DNA of 8,109 nt from Chloroflexota bacterium (GTDB lineage: Bacteria > Chloroflexota > Limnocylindria > Limnocylindrales > CSP1-4): NCBI GenBank assembly GCA_021814735.1, contig JAKAHX010000057.1, positions 1 through 8,109 on the forward strand, given 5' to 3'. Position numbers and translations under genes: made by a program. Positions 1 through 4,955 of this stretch are shown piece by piece. The first letter of the stretch is position 1, and the number at the start of each line of letters is the position of its first letter. The notes beneath the pieces were generated by a model. That model did no database searches. It was not told the DNA's origin and saw nothing but the letters and a program-made list of their open reading frames with translations.

Positions 1-331
1 CCGCCGCGCCGAGCGTCACCGCGATGGCGGCCTCGAGTTGCCGGATCGTGACCAGCCCGGCCGCCGCGACGCGGACCGGGCCCAGGCGATCCGGTCGGTC
101 GGCGCCATGGCGGTAGTCGGAAAGGTCGTTGGCGAGGTTCGCCGCGATCTGCAGCAGTTCCGCCACCGCGAAGCACAGTGCCGCGGCACCGATCCGGAAA
201 GACACGCCCGCGGCGAGCGACGCCCCAAGTCCCACCACGACTCCACTGGCGGCGGCAGGCAGGGTGGCAGGACGGATCGCCTGTAGCCACACCCGAGCCG
301 TGGCGCCTCCGCGCATCACTGCCTGCGACAT
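1..331 (-). CDS. menA: 1,4-dihydroxy-2-naphthoate polyprenyltransferase, N-terminal part (cut by left edge)
   Basis: This open frame runs from an ATG at 331 off the left edge, giving 110 residues with no stop. MenA is an integral membrane UbiA-superfamily enzyme. It joins a polyprenyl diphosphate to 1,4-dihydroxy-2-naphthoate in menaquinone synthesis. The translation shows RPATLPAAASG (residues 20-30) leading into a first hydrophobic helix, then a second helix ending in QIAANLANDLSD (61-72). After that come YRHGADRPDRLGP and a downstream AAAGLVT segment. The Asn/Asp-rich motif N65-x-x-N68-D69-x-x-D72 followed by G76-x-D78 is the Mg-diphosphate binding signature, and the DRxGPxR stretch after it is typical of MenA rather than UbiA. 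The C-terminal half, with the second Asp-rich motif, lies outside the window. Start choice: the ATG at 331 has a -10-like hexamer six bases upstream. An internal ATG at 316 is an alternative. The gene is divergent from tldD. Confidence 0.9.
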   Translation of the reverse strand, partial: MSQAVMRGGATARVWLQAIRPATLPAAASGVVVGLGASLAAGVSFRIGAAALCFAVAELLQIAANLANDLSDYRHGADRPDRLGPVRVAAAGLVTIRQLEAAIAVTLGAA

Positions 332-337
332 GCGGGA

Positions 338-343
338 ACTGTA
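338..343 (-). promoter_or_regulatory. Putative -10 element for leaderless menA transcript
   Basis: On the minus strand the hexamer TACAGT is followed by TCCCGC and then the menA ATG at 331. It matches the TANNNT form of a -10 box. The six-base spacing would place transcription start at or next to the A of the ATG. No Shine-Dalgarno sequence precedes this ATG, and no recognisable -35 was found. The call rests on spacing, and on the same arrangement at tldD and the NTF2-like gene. Confidence 0.5.
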
Positions 344-483
344 CCCGGCCGTCGGGGCTCGCCGCGGGCAGCAGCCGCGCACGGCGGCACATGCCATTGG
401 CCGGGCACGCCCCCGCGGCAAGGGCGGGCCACCGGCGTTGCGGGCGGAGCGCGGGCTGCTGGGCACGTGCCGGGACCGGAACG

Positions 484-489
484 TACGAT
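484..489 (+). promoter_or_regulatory. Putative -10 element for leaderless tldD transcript
   Basis: TACGAT is followed by six bases (GCACGC) and then the tldD ATG at 496. It fits TANNNT and is a conspicuous AT-bearing hexamer in a very GC-rich leader. With the usual 6-7 bases from -10 to start site, transcription would begin at the ATG itself, giving a leaderless mRNA. There is no Shine-Dalgarno site upstream of the ATG. No -35 is evident at the usual distance; the palindrome at 462-471 occupies that place. Confidence 0.5.
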
Positions 490-495
490 GCACGC

Positions 496-1935
496 ATGTA
501 CGACCTGGTGACCGCGGCCGTCGAGGCCGCGCTGGCGGCTGGGGCGCGGTACGCCGACGCCCGCGTCATGGAGACGCGCACGGAGTGGATGACCGCGCGC
601 AACGGAGCGCTCGAGTCGCTGGAACGGCGCGAGCGGGCGGGGATCGGGGTGCGCGCCCTGATCGGCTCCTCCTGGGGCTTCTTCGCGATCCCGGCGCTCG
701 ACCTCCAGACGGCGCGTCGCGCGGGCGCACGCGCCGCGGCCGTGGCGCGTGCCTCGGGGCTCGTGAGCGGCCCGGCCCTGGACCTGGCTCCTCAGGCGCC
801 CGCACGGGGATCGTGGTCGAGCACCTGCCTCGAGGACCCCTGGAGCGTCACGCTCGCCGAGAAAGGCGACCTGCTGGAGGGCGTGACGCGGACCATGCTC
901 GACCACGGCGCCGACCTCGCCGAGGCCAGCAGCCGGATCTGGGACACGCGCAAGTGGCTCGCCACCAGCGAGGGCCACCGGGTCGATCAGCACATCGTGG
1001 AATGCGGGGCGGCCATGAACGCCACCGCGGTGGGCGAACGCGAGACGCAGCGCCGCTCCTATCCCGGGATCCGGGGCCAGTACGGGACCCGCGGCTGGGA
1101 ACTGGTGCGCGAACTCGATCTCCCGGGCAATGCCCCGCGCATCGCCGAGGAGGCGCGCGCGCTCCTCTCCGCGCCGCAGTGCCCCTCCCTGGACGCCACC
1201 GACCTGATCCTGGGCAGCGAGCAGATGGCGCTCCAGATCCACGAGTCGGTGGGGCACGCGGTGGAACTCGACCGCATCCTCGGCTGGGAGGCCGCGTACG
1301 CGGGCACCTCGTGGCTGGACCTCGCCCAGCTCGGCCGCCTCCGCTTCGGGTCCGACCTGATGACCATCACCGCCGACGCCACCCTGCCCGGAGCGCTGGG
1401 CAGCTTCGGGTACGACGACGAGGGGACACCGGCCCACCCGGTCGACATCGTGCGCAACGGCACCTGGGTGGGCGTGCTCTCCGGGCGCGACTCGGCCGCG
1501 CTCGCCGGGATCCCCTCCGGTGGCGCCGTGCGGGCGGACGGCTTCGACCGGATCCCCATGGTGCGCATGACGAACGTGGGCCTGCTCCCCGGCCCACACA
1601 GCCTGGAGGAGATGATCGCCGCCACCGACGACGGGATCCTGATGGACACCAACCGCTCCTGGTCGATCGACGACAAGCGGCTGAATTTCCAGTTCGGGTG
1701 CGAGATCGGCTGGGAGATCCACCGCGGCAGGCGCGGCCGCATGCTGCGCAACCCGACCTACACCGGGATCAGCCCGACCTTCTGGGGTTCCATGGACATG
1801 CTGGGCAACCGGTCCGAGTGGACCTTCTGGGGAACACCCAACTGCGGCAAGGGCGAGCCGGCGCAGGTGGGGCACACCGGACACCCGGCCGTGCCGGCCC
1901 GGTTCCGCGGCGTGCGCGTGGGCGTGCGGGGGTGA
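496..1935 (+). CDS. tldD: Metalloprotease TldD (catalytic subunit of TldD/E)
   Basis: This is a 479-residue peptidase of family U62, close to the usual length of about 480. In the E. coli heterodimer, TldD holds the zinc and cleaves unfolded peptides inside a closed chamber. Known roles include trimming microcin B17 precursor and degrading CcdA antitoxin. Seen here: the metal-binding HExxxH as HESVGH (H249, E250, H254), and the late NCGKGEP segment whose Cys450 corresponds to the third zinc ligand. The C-terminal TldD signature (TFWGTPNCGKG, then GHTGHPA) is intact. The N-terminus MYDLVTAAVEAALAAGARYADARV matches the family's opening helix, which supports ATG 496 over upstream in-frame starts at 178 and 391. 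The gene heads a plus-strand unit, and its stop overlaps the GTG start of tldE. No microcin-like precursor or CcdA/CcdB pair is nearby, so the native substrate cannot be named. Confidence 0.93.
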   Translation: MYDLVTAAVEAALAAGARYADARVMETRTEWMTARNGALESLERRERAGIGVRALIGSSWGFFAIPALDLQTARRAGARAAAVARASGLVSGPALDLAPQAPARGSWSSTCLEDPWSVTLAEKGDLLEGVTRTMLDHGADLAEASSRIWDTRKWLATSEGHRVDQHIVECGAAMNATAVGERETQRRSYPGIRGQYGTRGWELVRELDLPGNAPRIAEEARALLSAPQCPSLDATDLILGSEQMALQIHESVGHAVELDRILGWEAAYAGTSWLDLAQLGRLRFGSDLMTITADATLPGALGSFGYDDEGTPAHPVDIVRNGTWVGVLSGRDSAALAGIPSGGAVRADGFDRIPMVRMTNVGLLPGPHSLEEMIAATDDGILMDTNRSWSIDDKRLNFQFGCEIGWEIHRGRRGRMLRNPTYTGISPTFWGSMDMLGNRSEWTFWGTPNCGKGEPAQVGHTGHPAVPARFRGVRVGVRG

Positions 1936-3308
1936 GCAGGATGCAGCACGACGAGGGCATGGTTCCCCCCGGCGTCGACGCGGCCGACGTCGCCGACCGG
2001 GTGCTCGATCTCGTCCGGGCACGCGCGGCCACCGCGGAGGCGGAAGTCGCGGTGCGGCATGGCGAGGAGGCCCTGACCCGCTTCGCGAACGGGTTCATCC
2101 ACCAGAACGTGGCCGAGGAACGACGGCGCGTCCACCTACGGGTCGCCCTCGACGGCCGGTCCGCGGCCTCCAGCGTGGAGGGGTTCGACCCCGATCTCCT
2201 GGCCCGCCTTGCCGACGACGTCATCGCGGCAGCGCGCACCCGCCCGGTAGACCCGGACTGGCCGGGCCTCACGCCACCCGCCCCGGCCACCGAGGGGGAG
2301 CACTGGGACGAACGAACCGCGCGGGCCCTGCCCGAGGAGCGCGCCCGCCAGGTCCGTGCTTTCGTGGACGCTGCCGGCGGCCTCCTGACCGCCGGTTCGT
2401 GTCCCACTGCCGGGATCCGTGCCTGCTTCGCCAACAGCGCCGGGCAACGGCTGTCGGGCCGCACCACGGTCGCAGGCCTCCAGGGGATCGCCCGGACGGA
2501 CACCTCGGACGGCAGCGCGCGGGACGCGTCCGTCCGCCTCGACGACCTGGACGGGGCACGGCTGGGCGCGCGGGCCGCAAGCAAGGCGCGCGAGGGGGCC
2601 GACCCCACGGACCTCGAGCCCGGTCGGTACGAGGTGGTGCTCGAGCCGCAATGCGTCGCGAACATGCTGGAGTTCCTCTTCCTGCACGGGTTCAACGGCC
2701 GCGCCGTGCACGAGGGGCGTTCGTTTGCGCGACTGGGAGCGGCGCAGTTCGACCGGGCACTCACCATCGCCGATGACGCCGCGGACCCTGGCCAGACGGG
2801 GCTCCTCTTCGATGCGGAAGGGACTCCCAAGCGACGCGTCGACGTGGTTCGGGCGGGCGTCACCTGCGGGATCCTGCACACGCGCCGGACGGCACGGCAG
2901 GCGGGCACCGTCAGCACGGGCCACGCGACCGAGGCGTCCGGGCAATGGGGCGCAGTCCCCTCGAACGTGGTGGTCGAGGCCGGTGATCAGCCGACTGCCG
3001 AGCTGGTCGGGTCCGTCGAGCGCGGCCTGCTGGTGACGGACTTCTGGTACACCCGCATCCTGGACCCGCGGACCCAGGTCGTGACCGGGCTGACGCGCAA
3101 CGGGGTCTGGCTGGTGGAGGGCGGGCGGGTCGTCCGCCCGGTCCGGAACCTCCGCTTCACGCAATCCTTCCTCGAGGCACTGGCACCCGGCGCCGTGCTC
3201 GGGGTAGGCTCCGAGCGGACGCTCGTCCTGGACGGCCTCGAGGCCGCCTCGCTGGTGCCCGCCCTGCACCTCGCGGCGTGGAACTTCACGGGCGGATCGC
3301 GCGGCTGA
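1932..3308 (+). CDS. pmbA: TldE/PmbA-type subunit, metallopeptidase TldD-related protein
   Basis: This 458-residue partner of TldD has the same fold but lacks HExxxH, as expected for the non-catalytic TldE/PmbA half of the heterodimer. Family features are GRYEVVLEP from residue 231, the following CVANMLEFLF helix, FDAEGTPKRRVDVV, and the C-terminal DFWYTRILDP with TGLTRNG (385-391) and VRNLRFTQS. The protein ends in AWNFTGGSRG, as in the shorter 'TldD-related' TldE proteins of high-GC bacteria rather than E. coli PmbA. Start choice: GTG at 1932 overlaps the tldD stop in a GTGA arrangement, suggesting translational coupling. An ATG at 1941 would shorten the protein by three residues. Neither start has a good Shine-Dalgarno site. 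The immediate pairing with tldD makes a dedicated heterodimer very likely. The same reading frame stays open far upstream through tldD, but that part is GC-driven and not a fusion. Confidence 0.9.
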   Translation: MSRMQHDEGMVPPGVDAADVADRVLDLVRARAATAEAEVAVRHGEEALTRFANGFIHQNVAEERRRVHLRVALDGRSAASSVEGFDPDLLARLADDVIAAARTRPVDPDWPGLTPPAPATEGEHWDERTARALPEERARQVRAFVDAAGGLLTAGSCPTAGIRACFANSAGQRLSGRTTVAGLQGIARTDTSDGSARDASVRLDDLDGARLGARAASKAREGADPTDLEPGRYEVVLEPQCVANMLEFLFLHGFNGRAVHEGRSFARLGAAQFDRALTIADDAADPGQTGLLFDAEGTPKRRVDVVRAGVTCGILHTRRTARQAGTVSTGHATEASGQWGAVPSNVVVEAGDQPTAELVGSVERGLLVTDFWYTRILDPRTQVVTGLTRNGVWLVEGGRVVRPVRNLRFTQSFLEALAPGAVLGVGSERTLVLDGLEAASLVPALHLAAWNFTGGSRG

Positions 3309-3334
3309 CGGCGGCTGCCGGTGGAGGACGAGCT

Positions 3335-3339
3335 GGGAG
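3335..3339 (+). promoter_or_regulatory. Shine-Dalgarno site of the flavodoxin-domain gene
   Basis: GGGAG ends five bases before the ATG at 3345. This decides the start in favour of ATG 3345 over the in-frame GTG at 3321, which has no such site. Confidence 0.6.
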
Positions 3340-3344
3340 AGCGC

Positions 3345-3929
3345 ATGGGCGATCCGACGAACGACGGCGTCGACGGGGCCGCGGCCACCGGCGTGGACCA
3401 GGCTCCGGGTCCGCCCCTGCCTGCCGAACGCGACCGGGTCCTCATCGCGTACGCCAGCCAGGGTGGGTCGACCGCGCAGATCGCGCAGGCGATCGGGCTC
3501 GCGCTGCTCGATGCCGGCTGCGACATCGACGTGCGTCCGGCCCGACAGGTGGAGCGGCTGACCGGGTTCACGTGCGTGGTCGTCGGGAGCGCGCTGTACC
3601 ACGGCGTCTGGCTGCCCGAGGCGTTCAAGTTCCTGCGCCGTCACCGCGCAGCCCTCGCGAAGCTCCCGGTCTGGCTCTTCGACAGTGGACCGCTCGACCG
3701 GTCCGCCGAGGGTCACCTGCTGCCCCTGCCACGGGGGGTCGCCACGCTTGCCGCATCGATCGGAGTCCGCGGGCACATCACGTTCGGCGGCAAGCTCGGC
3801 CGCACCGACCTGACGGTGGCCGAGCGACTGCTGGTGATCGAGGGGCGCGGCGGCGACTACCGGAACTTCGAGGACATCCGAGGCTGGGCAGAGCAGATCG
3901 CCCGCGCGCTGGCGGCCGAGCGCGCCTGA
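3345..3929 (+). CDS. Flavodoxin-domain protein (HemG-like flavodoxin family)
   Basis: This is a 194-residue soluble protein with a single flavodoxin fold, likely binding FMN. After a disordered Gly/Pro/Ala-rich leader of about 29 residues, the first strand VLIAYAS runs into the FMN phosphate loop S38-Q-G-G-S-T43 and helix AQIAQAIGLAL. Then come strand CVVVGSALYHGVWLPEAFKFL (from residue 77), whose SALYxGxW segment contacts the isoalloxazine ring in this family, and strand LPVWLFDSGPL (107-117). The order matches the 'flavodoxin domain' proteins related to protoporphyrinogen oxidase HemG. Length and the extended N-terminus do not decide the substrate, and no heme genes are nearby, so hemG is not assigned. 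It follows tldE by 36 bases on the same strand and is probably co-transcribed. The gene converges on yajQ. A redox role is inferred from the fold only. Confidence 0.8.
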   Translation: MGDPTNDGVDGAAATGVDQAPGPPLPAERDRVLIAYASQGGSTAQIAQAIGLALLDAGCDIDVRPARQVERLTGFTCVVVGSALYHGVWLPEAFKFLRRHRAALAKLPVWLFDSGPLDRSAEGHLLPLPRGVATLAASIGVRGHITFGGKLGRTDLTVAERLLVIEGRGGDYRNFEDIRGWAEQIARALAAERA

Positions 3930-3975
3930 CCCGCGGGCCCGAGGACGCGGCGCGGCGCGTGCCGCCGGGGCGAGC
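3930..3975. terminator. Possible bidirectional terminator between convergent genes
   Basis: This 46-base gap separates the stops of the flavodoxin gene (plus) and yajQ (minus). It contains the small hairpin GCGGC-GCGT-GCCGC at 3952-3965 and the palindrome CCCGCGGG at 3930-3937. There is no T-run on either strand, so a classical intrinsic terminator is not shown. The call depends mainly on position. Confidence 0.25.
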
Positions 3976-4473
3976 CTAGCGGTAGTTCTCGAACTGGATG
4001 GCGACCGGGTAGTCCTCCGCCGCCTGCCGGAGCCGCACGATCACCCGCTGCAGCTCGTCCTTGCTCTTGCCCGAGATCCGCACCGCGTCGCCCTGGATCT
4101 GCGGCCGCACCTTCGGAAACTCGTCCCGGACGAGCTTCGCGATCCGCTTCGCGAGCTCCTCGTCCAGGCCGCGCCGGAGCCCGACGCGCTGGCGCACGGT
4201 GTCCTTTCCGGCCGGCTCGATGGTGCCCCAGTCGAAGATCTTGAGCGACAGGCCGCGGCGGATCGCCTTGGATTCCAGCAGCTCCCGGACGGCCTTCGCG
4301 CGGTACTCGTCGGAGGTGCGCAGCAGGATCTCGTCCCGGCCCAGGTCGAGCTGGACCGGCACGTTCCGGAAGTCGAACCGGGCGGACACCTCCCGGCGCA
4401 CCTGGTCGAGCGCGTTCACCAGTTCCTGGCGGTCGAAGTCGCTGACCACGTCGAACGAGACCTCACCCGGCAT
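3976..4473 (-). CDS. yajQ: YajQ family nucleotide-binding protein
   Basis: This 165-residue protein has the usual length for the family. YajQ proteins consist of two ferredoxin-like halves and bind nucleotides. Members in Xanthomonas and Pseudomonas bind cyclic di-GMP and act with a transcription factor; the role elsewhere is uncertain. Seen here: the N-terminal signature SFDVVSDFDRQELVNALDQV (6-25), then RFDFRNVPVQLDL. The second half has FDWGTIEPAGKDTVRQRV, IAKLVRDEFPKVRPQIQGD and VRISGKSKDELQ, ending in VAIQFENYR. All are recognisable YajQ blocks. The ATG at 4473 lies inside the end of the upstream NTF2-like gene (11-base overlap) and is preceded by a strong Shine-Dalgarno site. Translation is therefore probably coupled to that gene. 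No diguanylate cyclase or GGDEF/EAL gene is in the window, so c-di-GMP binding is only a family-based possibility. Confidence 0.93.
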   Translation of the reverse strand: MPGEVSFDVVSDFDRQELVNALDQVRREVSARFDFRNVPVQLDLGRDEILLRTSDEYRAKAVRELLESKAIRRGLSLKIFDWGTIEPAGKDTVRQRVGLRRGLDEELAKRIAKLVRDEFPKVRPQIQGDAVRISGKSKDELQRVIVRLRQAAEDYPVAIQFENYR

Positions 4474-4915
4474 CCCCTGCTCCTCCCTCGCCCGGATCGT
4501 CCGGCACCGGTTCGGGCTTGACCGTGGTATCGATGCCGACGCGCCGCTCGAGCGTCCAGTGCCGCTCGCGTATCACCAGGCGGTCCTCGTCGAGCTCGAA
4601 CGTGACGAACCCCCGGGCGCGCCAGCGCTCCGCCGACTCGCGGCGGGTCCACGCACCGTGCCACGCGGCGAGGACGGTGGAACCGCTGGCCCACGCGCGC
4701 TCCGCGTCGAACTCGACGTTCACCTGCTCCAGGGCGAGCCGGTTCCAGTAGGCACGGATGGCCAGGTCCCCGGCCAGGTGATCGCCGAAGGGATCCGGGC
4801 GCAGGTCCGCGTCAGTCCGGTAGAGGGCCATGGCGGCATCCACGTCGCGCGCCTCCCGGGCCCGCTTGTAGGCGGCGAGCAGGTCGTCGGCGTCGCCTGG
4901 CGTCAGGTTCGGCAT
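4463..4915 (-). CDS. NTF2-like (SnoaL-type) small protein
   Basis: This 150-residue protein has the layout of the NTF2-like fold. An N-terminal helix pair, DADDLLAAYKRAREARDVDAA, is followed by MALYRTDADLRPDPF. A second helical part, AIRAYWNRLALEQ, precedes the beta-sheet strands VNVEFDAERAWASGSTVLAAWHGAW, ARGFVTFELDEDRLVIRERHW and a final amphipathic strand. The ALYxxDAxLxPDPF and RGFVTFEL pieces are like the nuclear-transport-factor-2/SnoaL/DUF4440 families. These cover small-molecule enzymes and binding proteins, so no function can be given. The last 17 or so residues are Pro/Gly/Glu-rich and overlap the yajQ ribosome-binding site. The start at ATG 4915 lies 40 bases after the murC stop, has no Shine-Dalgarno site, and carries a -10-like hexamer six bases upstream. 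It therefore probably begins its own leaderless transcript together with yajQ. Confidence 0.8.
   Translation of the reverse strand: MPNLTPGDADDLLAAYKRAREARDVDAAMALYRTDADLRPDPFGDHLAGDLAIRAYWNRLALEQVNVEFDAERAWASGSTVLAAWHGAWTRRESAERWRARGFVTFELDEDRLVIRERHWTLERRVGIDTTVKPEPVPDDPGEGGAGDAG
4480..4486 (-). promoter_or_regulatory. Shine-Dalgarno site of yajQ inside the NTF2-like gene
   Basis: On the minus strand GGAGGAG is followed by six bases and then the yajQ ATG at 4473. It is one of the two strongest ribosome-binding sites in the window. It lies in the last codons of the upstream gene, where it forces the Gly/Glu-rich tail GEGGAGDAG. Confidence 0.75.
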
Positions 4916-4921
4916 CCGCCC

Positions 4922-4927
4922 AGTGTA
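4922..4927 (-). promoter_or_regulatory. Putative -10 element for leaderless NTF2-like/yajQ transcript
   Basis: The minus-strand hexamer TACACT is followed by GGGCGG and then the ATG at 4915, the same six-base spacing seen at menA and tldD. This predicts an internal promoter between murC and the NTF2-like gene. The palindrome at 4928-4945 abuts it upstream. No clear -35 was found. Confidence 0.45.
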
Positions 4928-4945
4928 CCGGCCGCGCGCGGCCGG
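4928..4945. repeat. Perfect 18-base palindrome after murC
   Basis: CCGGCCGCGCGCGGCCGG reads the same on both strands. It lies ten bases beyond the murC stop, directly upstream of the putative -10 of the NTF2-like gene. It could be a terminator-like hairpin for murC, without a U-tract, or an operator occupying the promoter spacer. In DNA this GC-rich it may also be chance. Confidence 0.45.
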
Positions 4946-4955
4946 CCGGCGCTGC

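Larger units (their letters stand above)
332..495. other. Divergent intergenic region between menA and tldD
   Basis: These 164 bases lie between two divergent ATGs and contain a candidate -10 box for each gene (338-343 minus, 484-489 plus). A perfect 10-base palindrome, GGCACGTGCC, sits at 462-471, about where a -35 or operator for tldD would lie. I see no convincing small gene here. An in-frame ATG at 391 would lengthen TldD by 35 residues, but it has no Shine-Dalgarno site and adds low-complexity Arg/Gly/Ala sequence unlike TldD. Confidence 0.6.

Noticed and set aside
16..246. 76-codon minus-strand open frame at the left edge
   Set aside because: It is out of frame with menA, which occupies the same strand and has the diagnostic Asn/Asp motif.
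391..495. In-frame upstream ATG that would extend TldD, or a small leader peptide for TldD/E processing
   Set aside because: There is no Shine-Dalgarno site, the composition is unlike TldD or microcin precursors, and the frame has no stop before tldD.
129..1931. A reading frame open for 601 codons upstream of tldE, making an apparent 1059-residue protein
   Set aside because: It runs through tldD in another frame and is Arg/Gly/Pro/Ala-rich with no recognisable domain. Only the part from 1932 matches TldE. Long open frames are expected by chance at this GC content.
316..2022. Long minus-strand open frame (568 codons) opposite tldD
   Set aside because: It is fully antisense to a clear TldD and composed of Arg/Pro/Gly/His-rich sequence without motifs, a shadow of high third-position GC.
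2136..3776. Long minus-strand open frame (546 codons) opposite tldE and the flavodoxin gene
   Set aside because: It spans two well-supported genes on the other strand, and the translation shows no family features.
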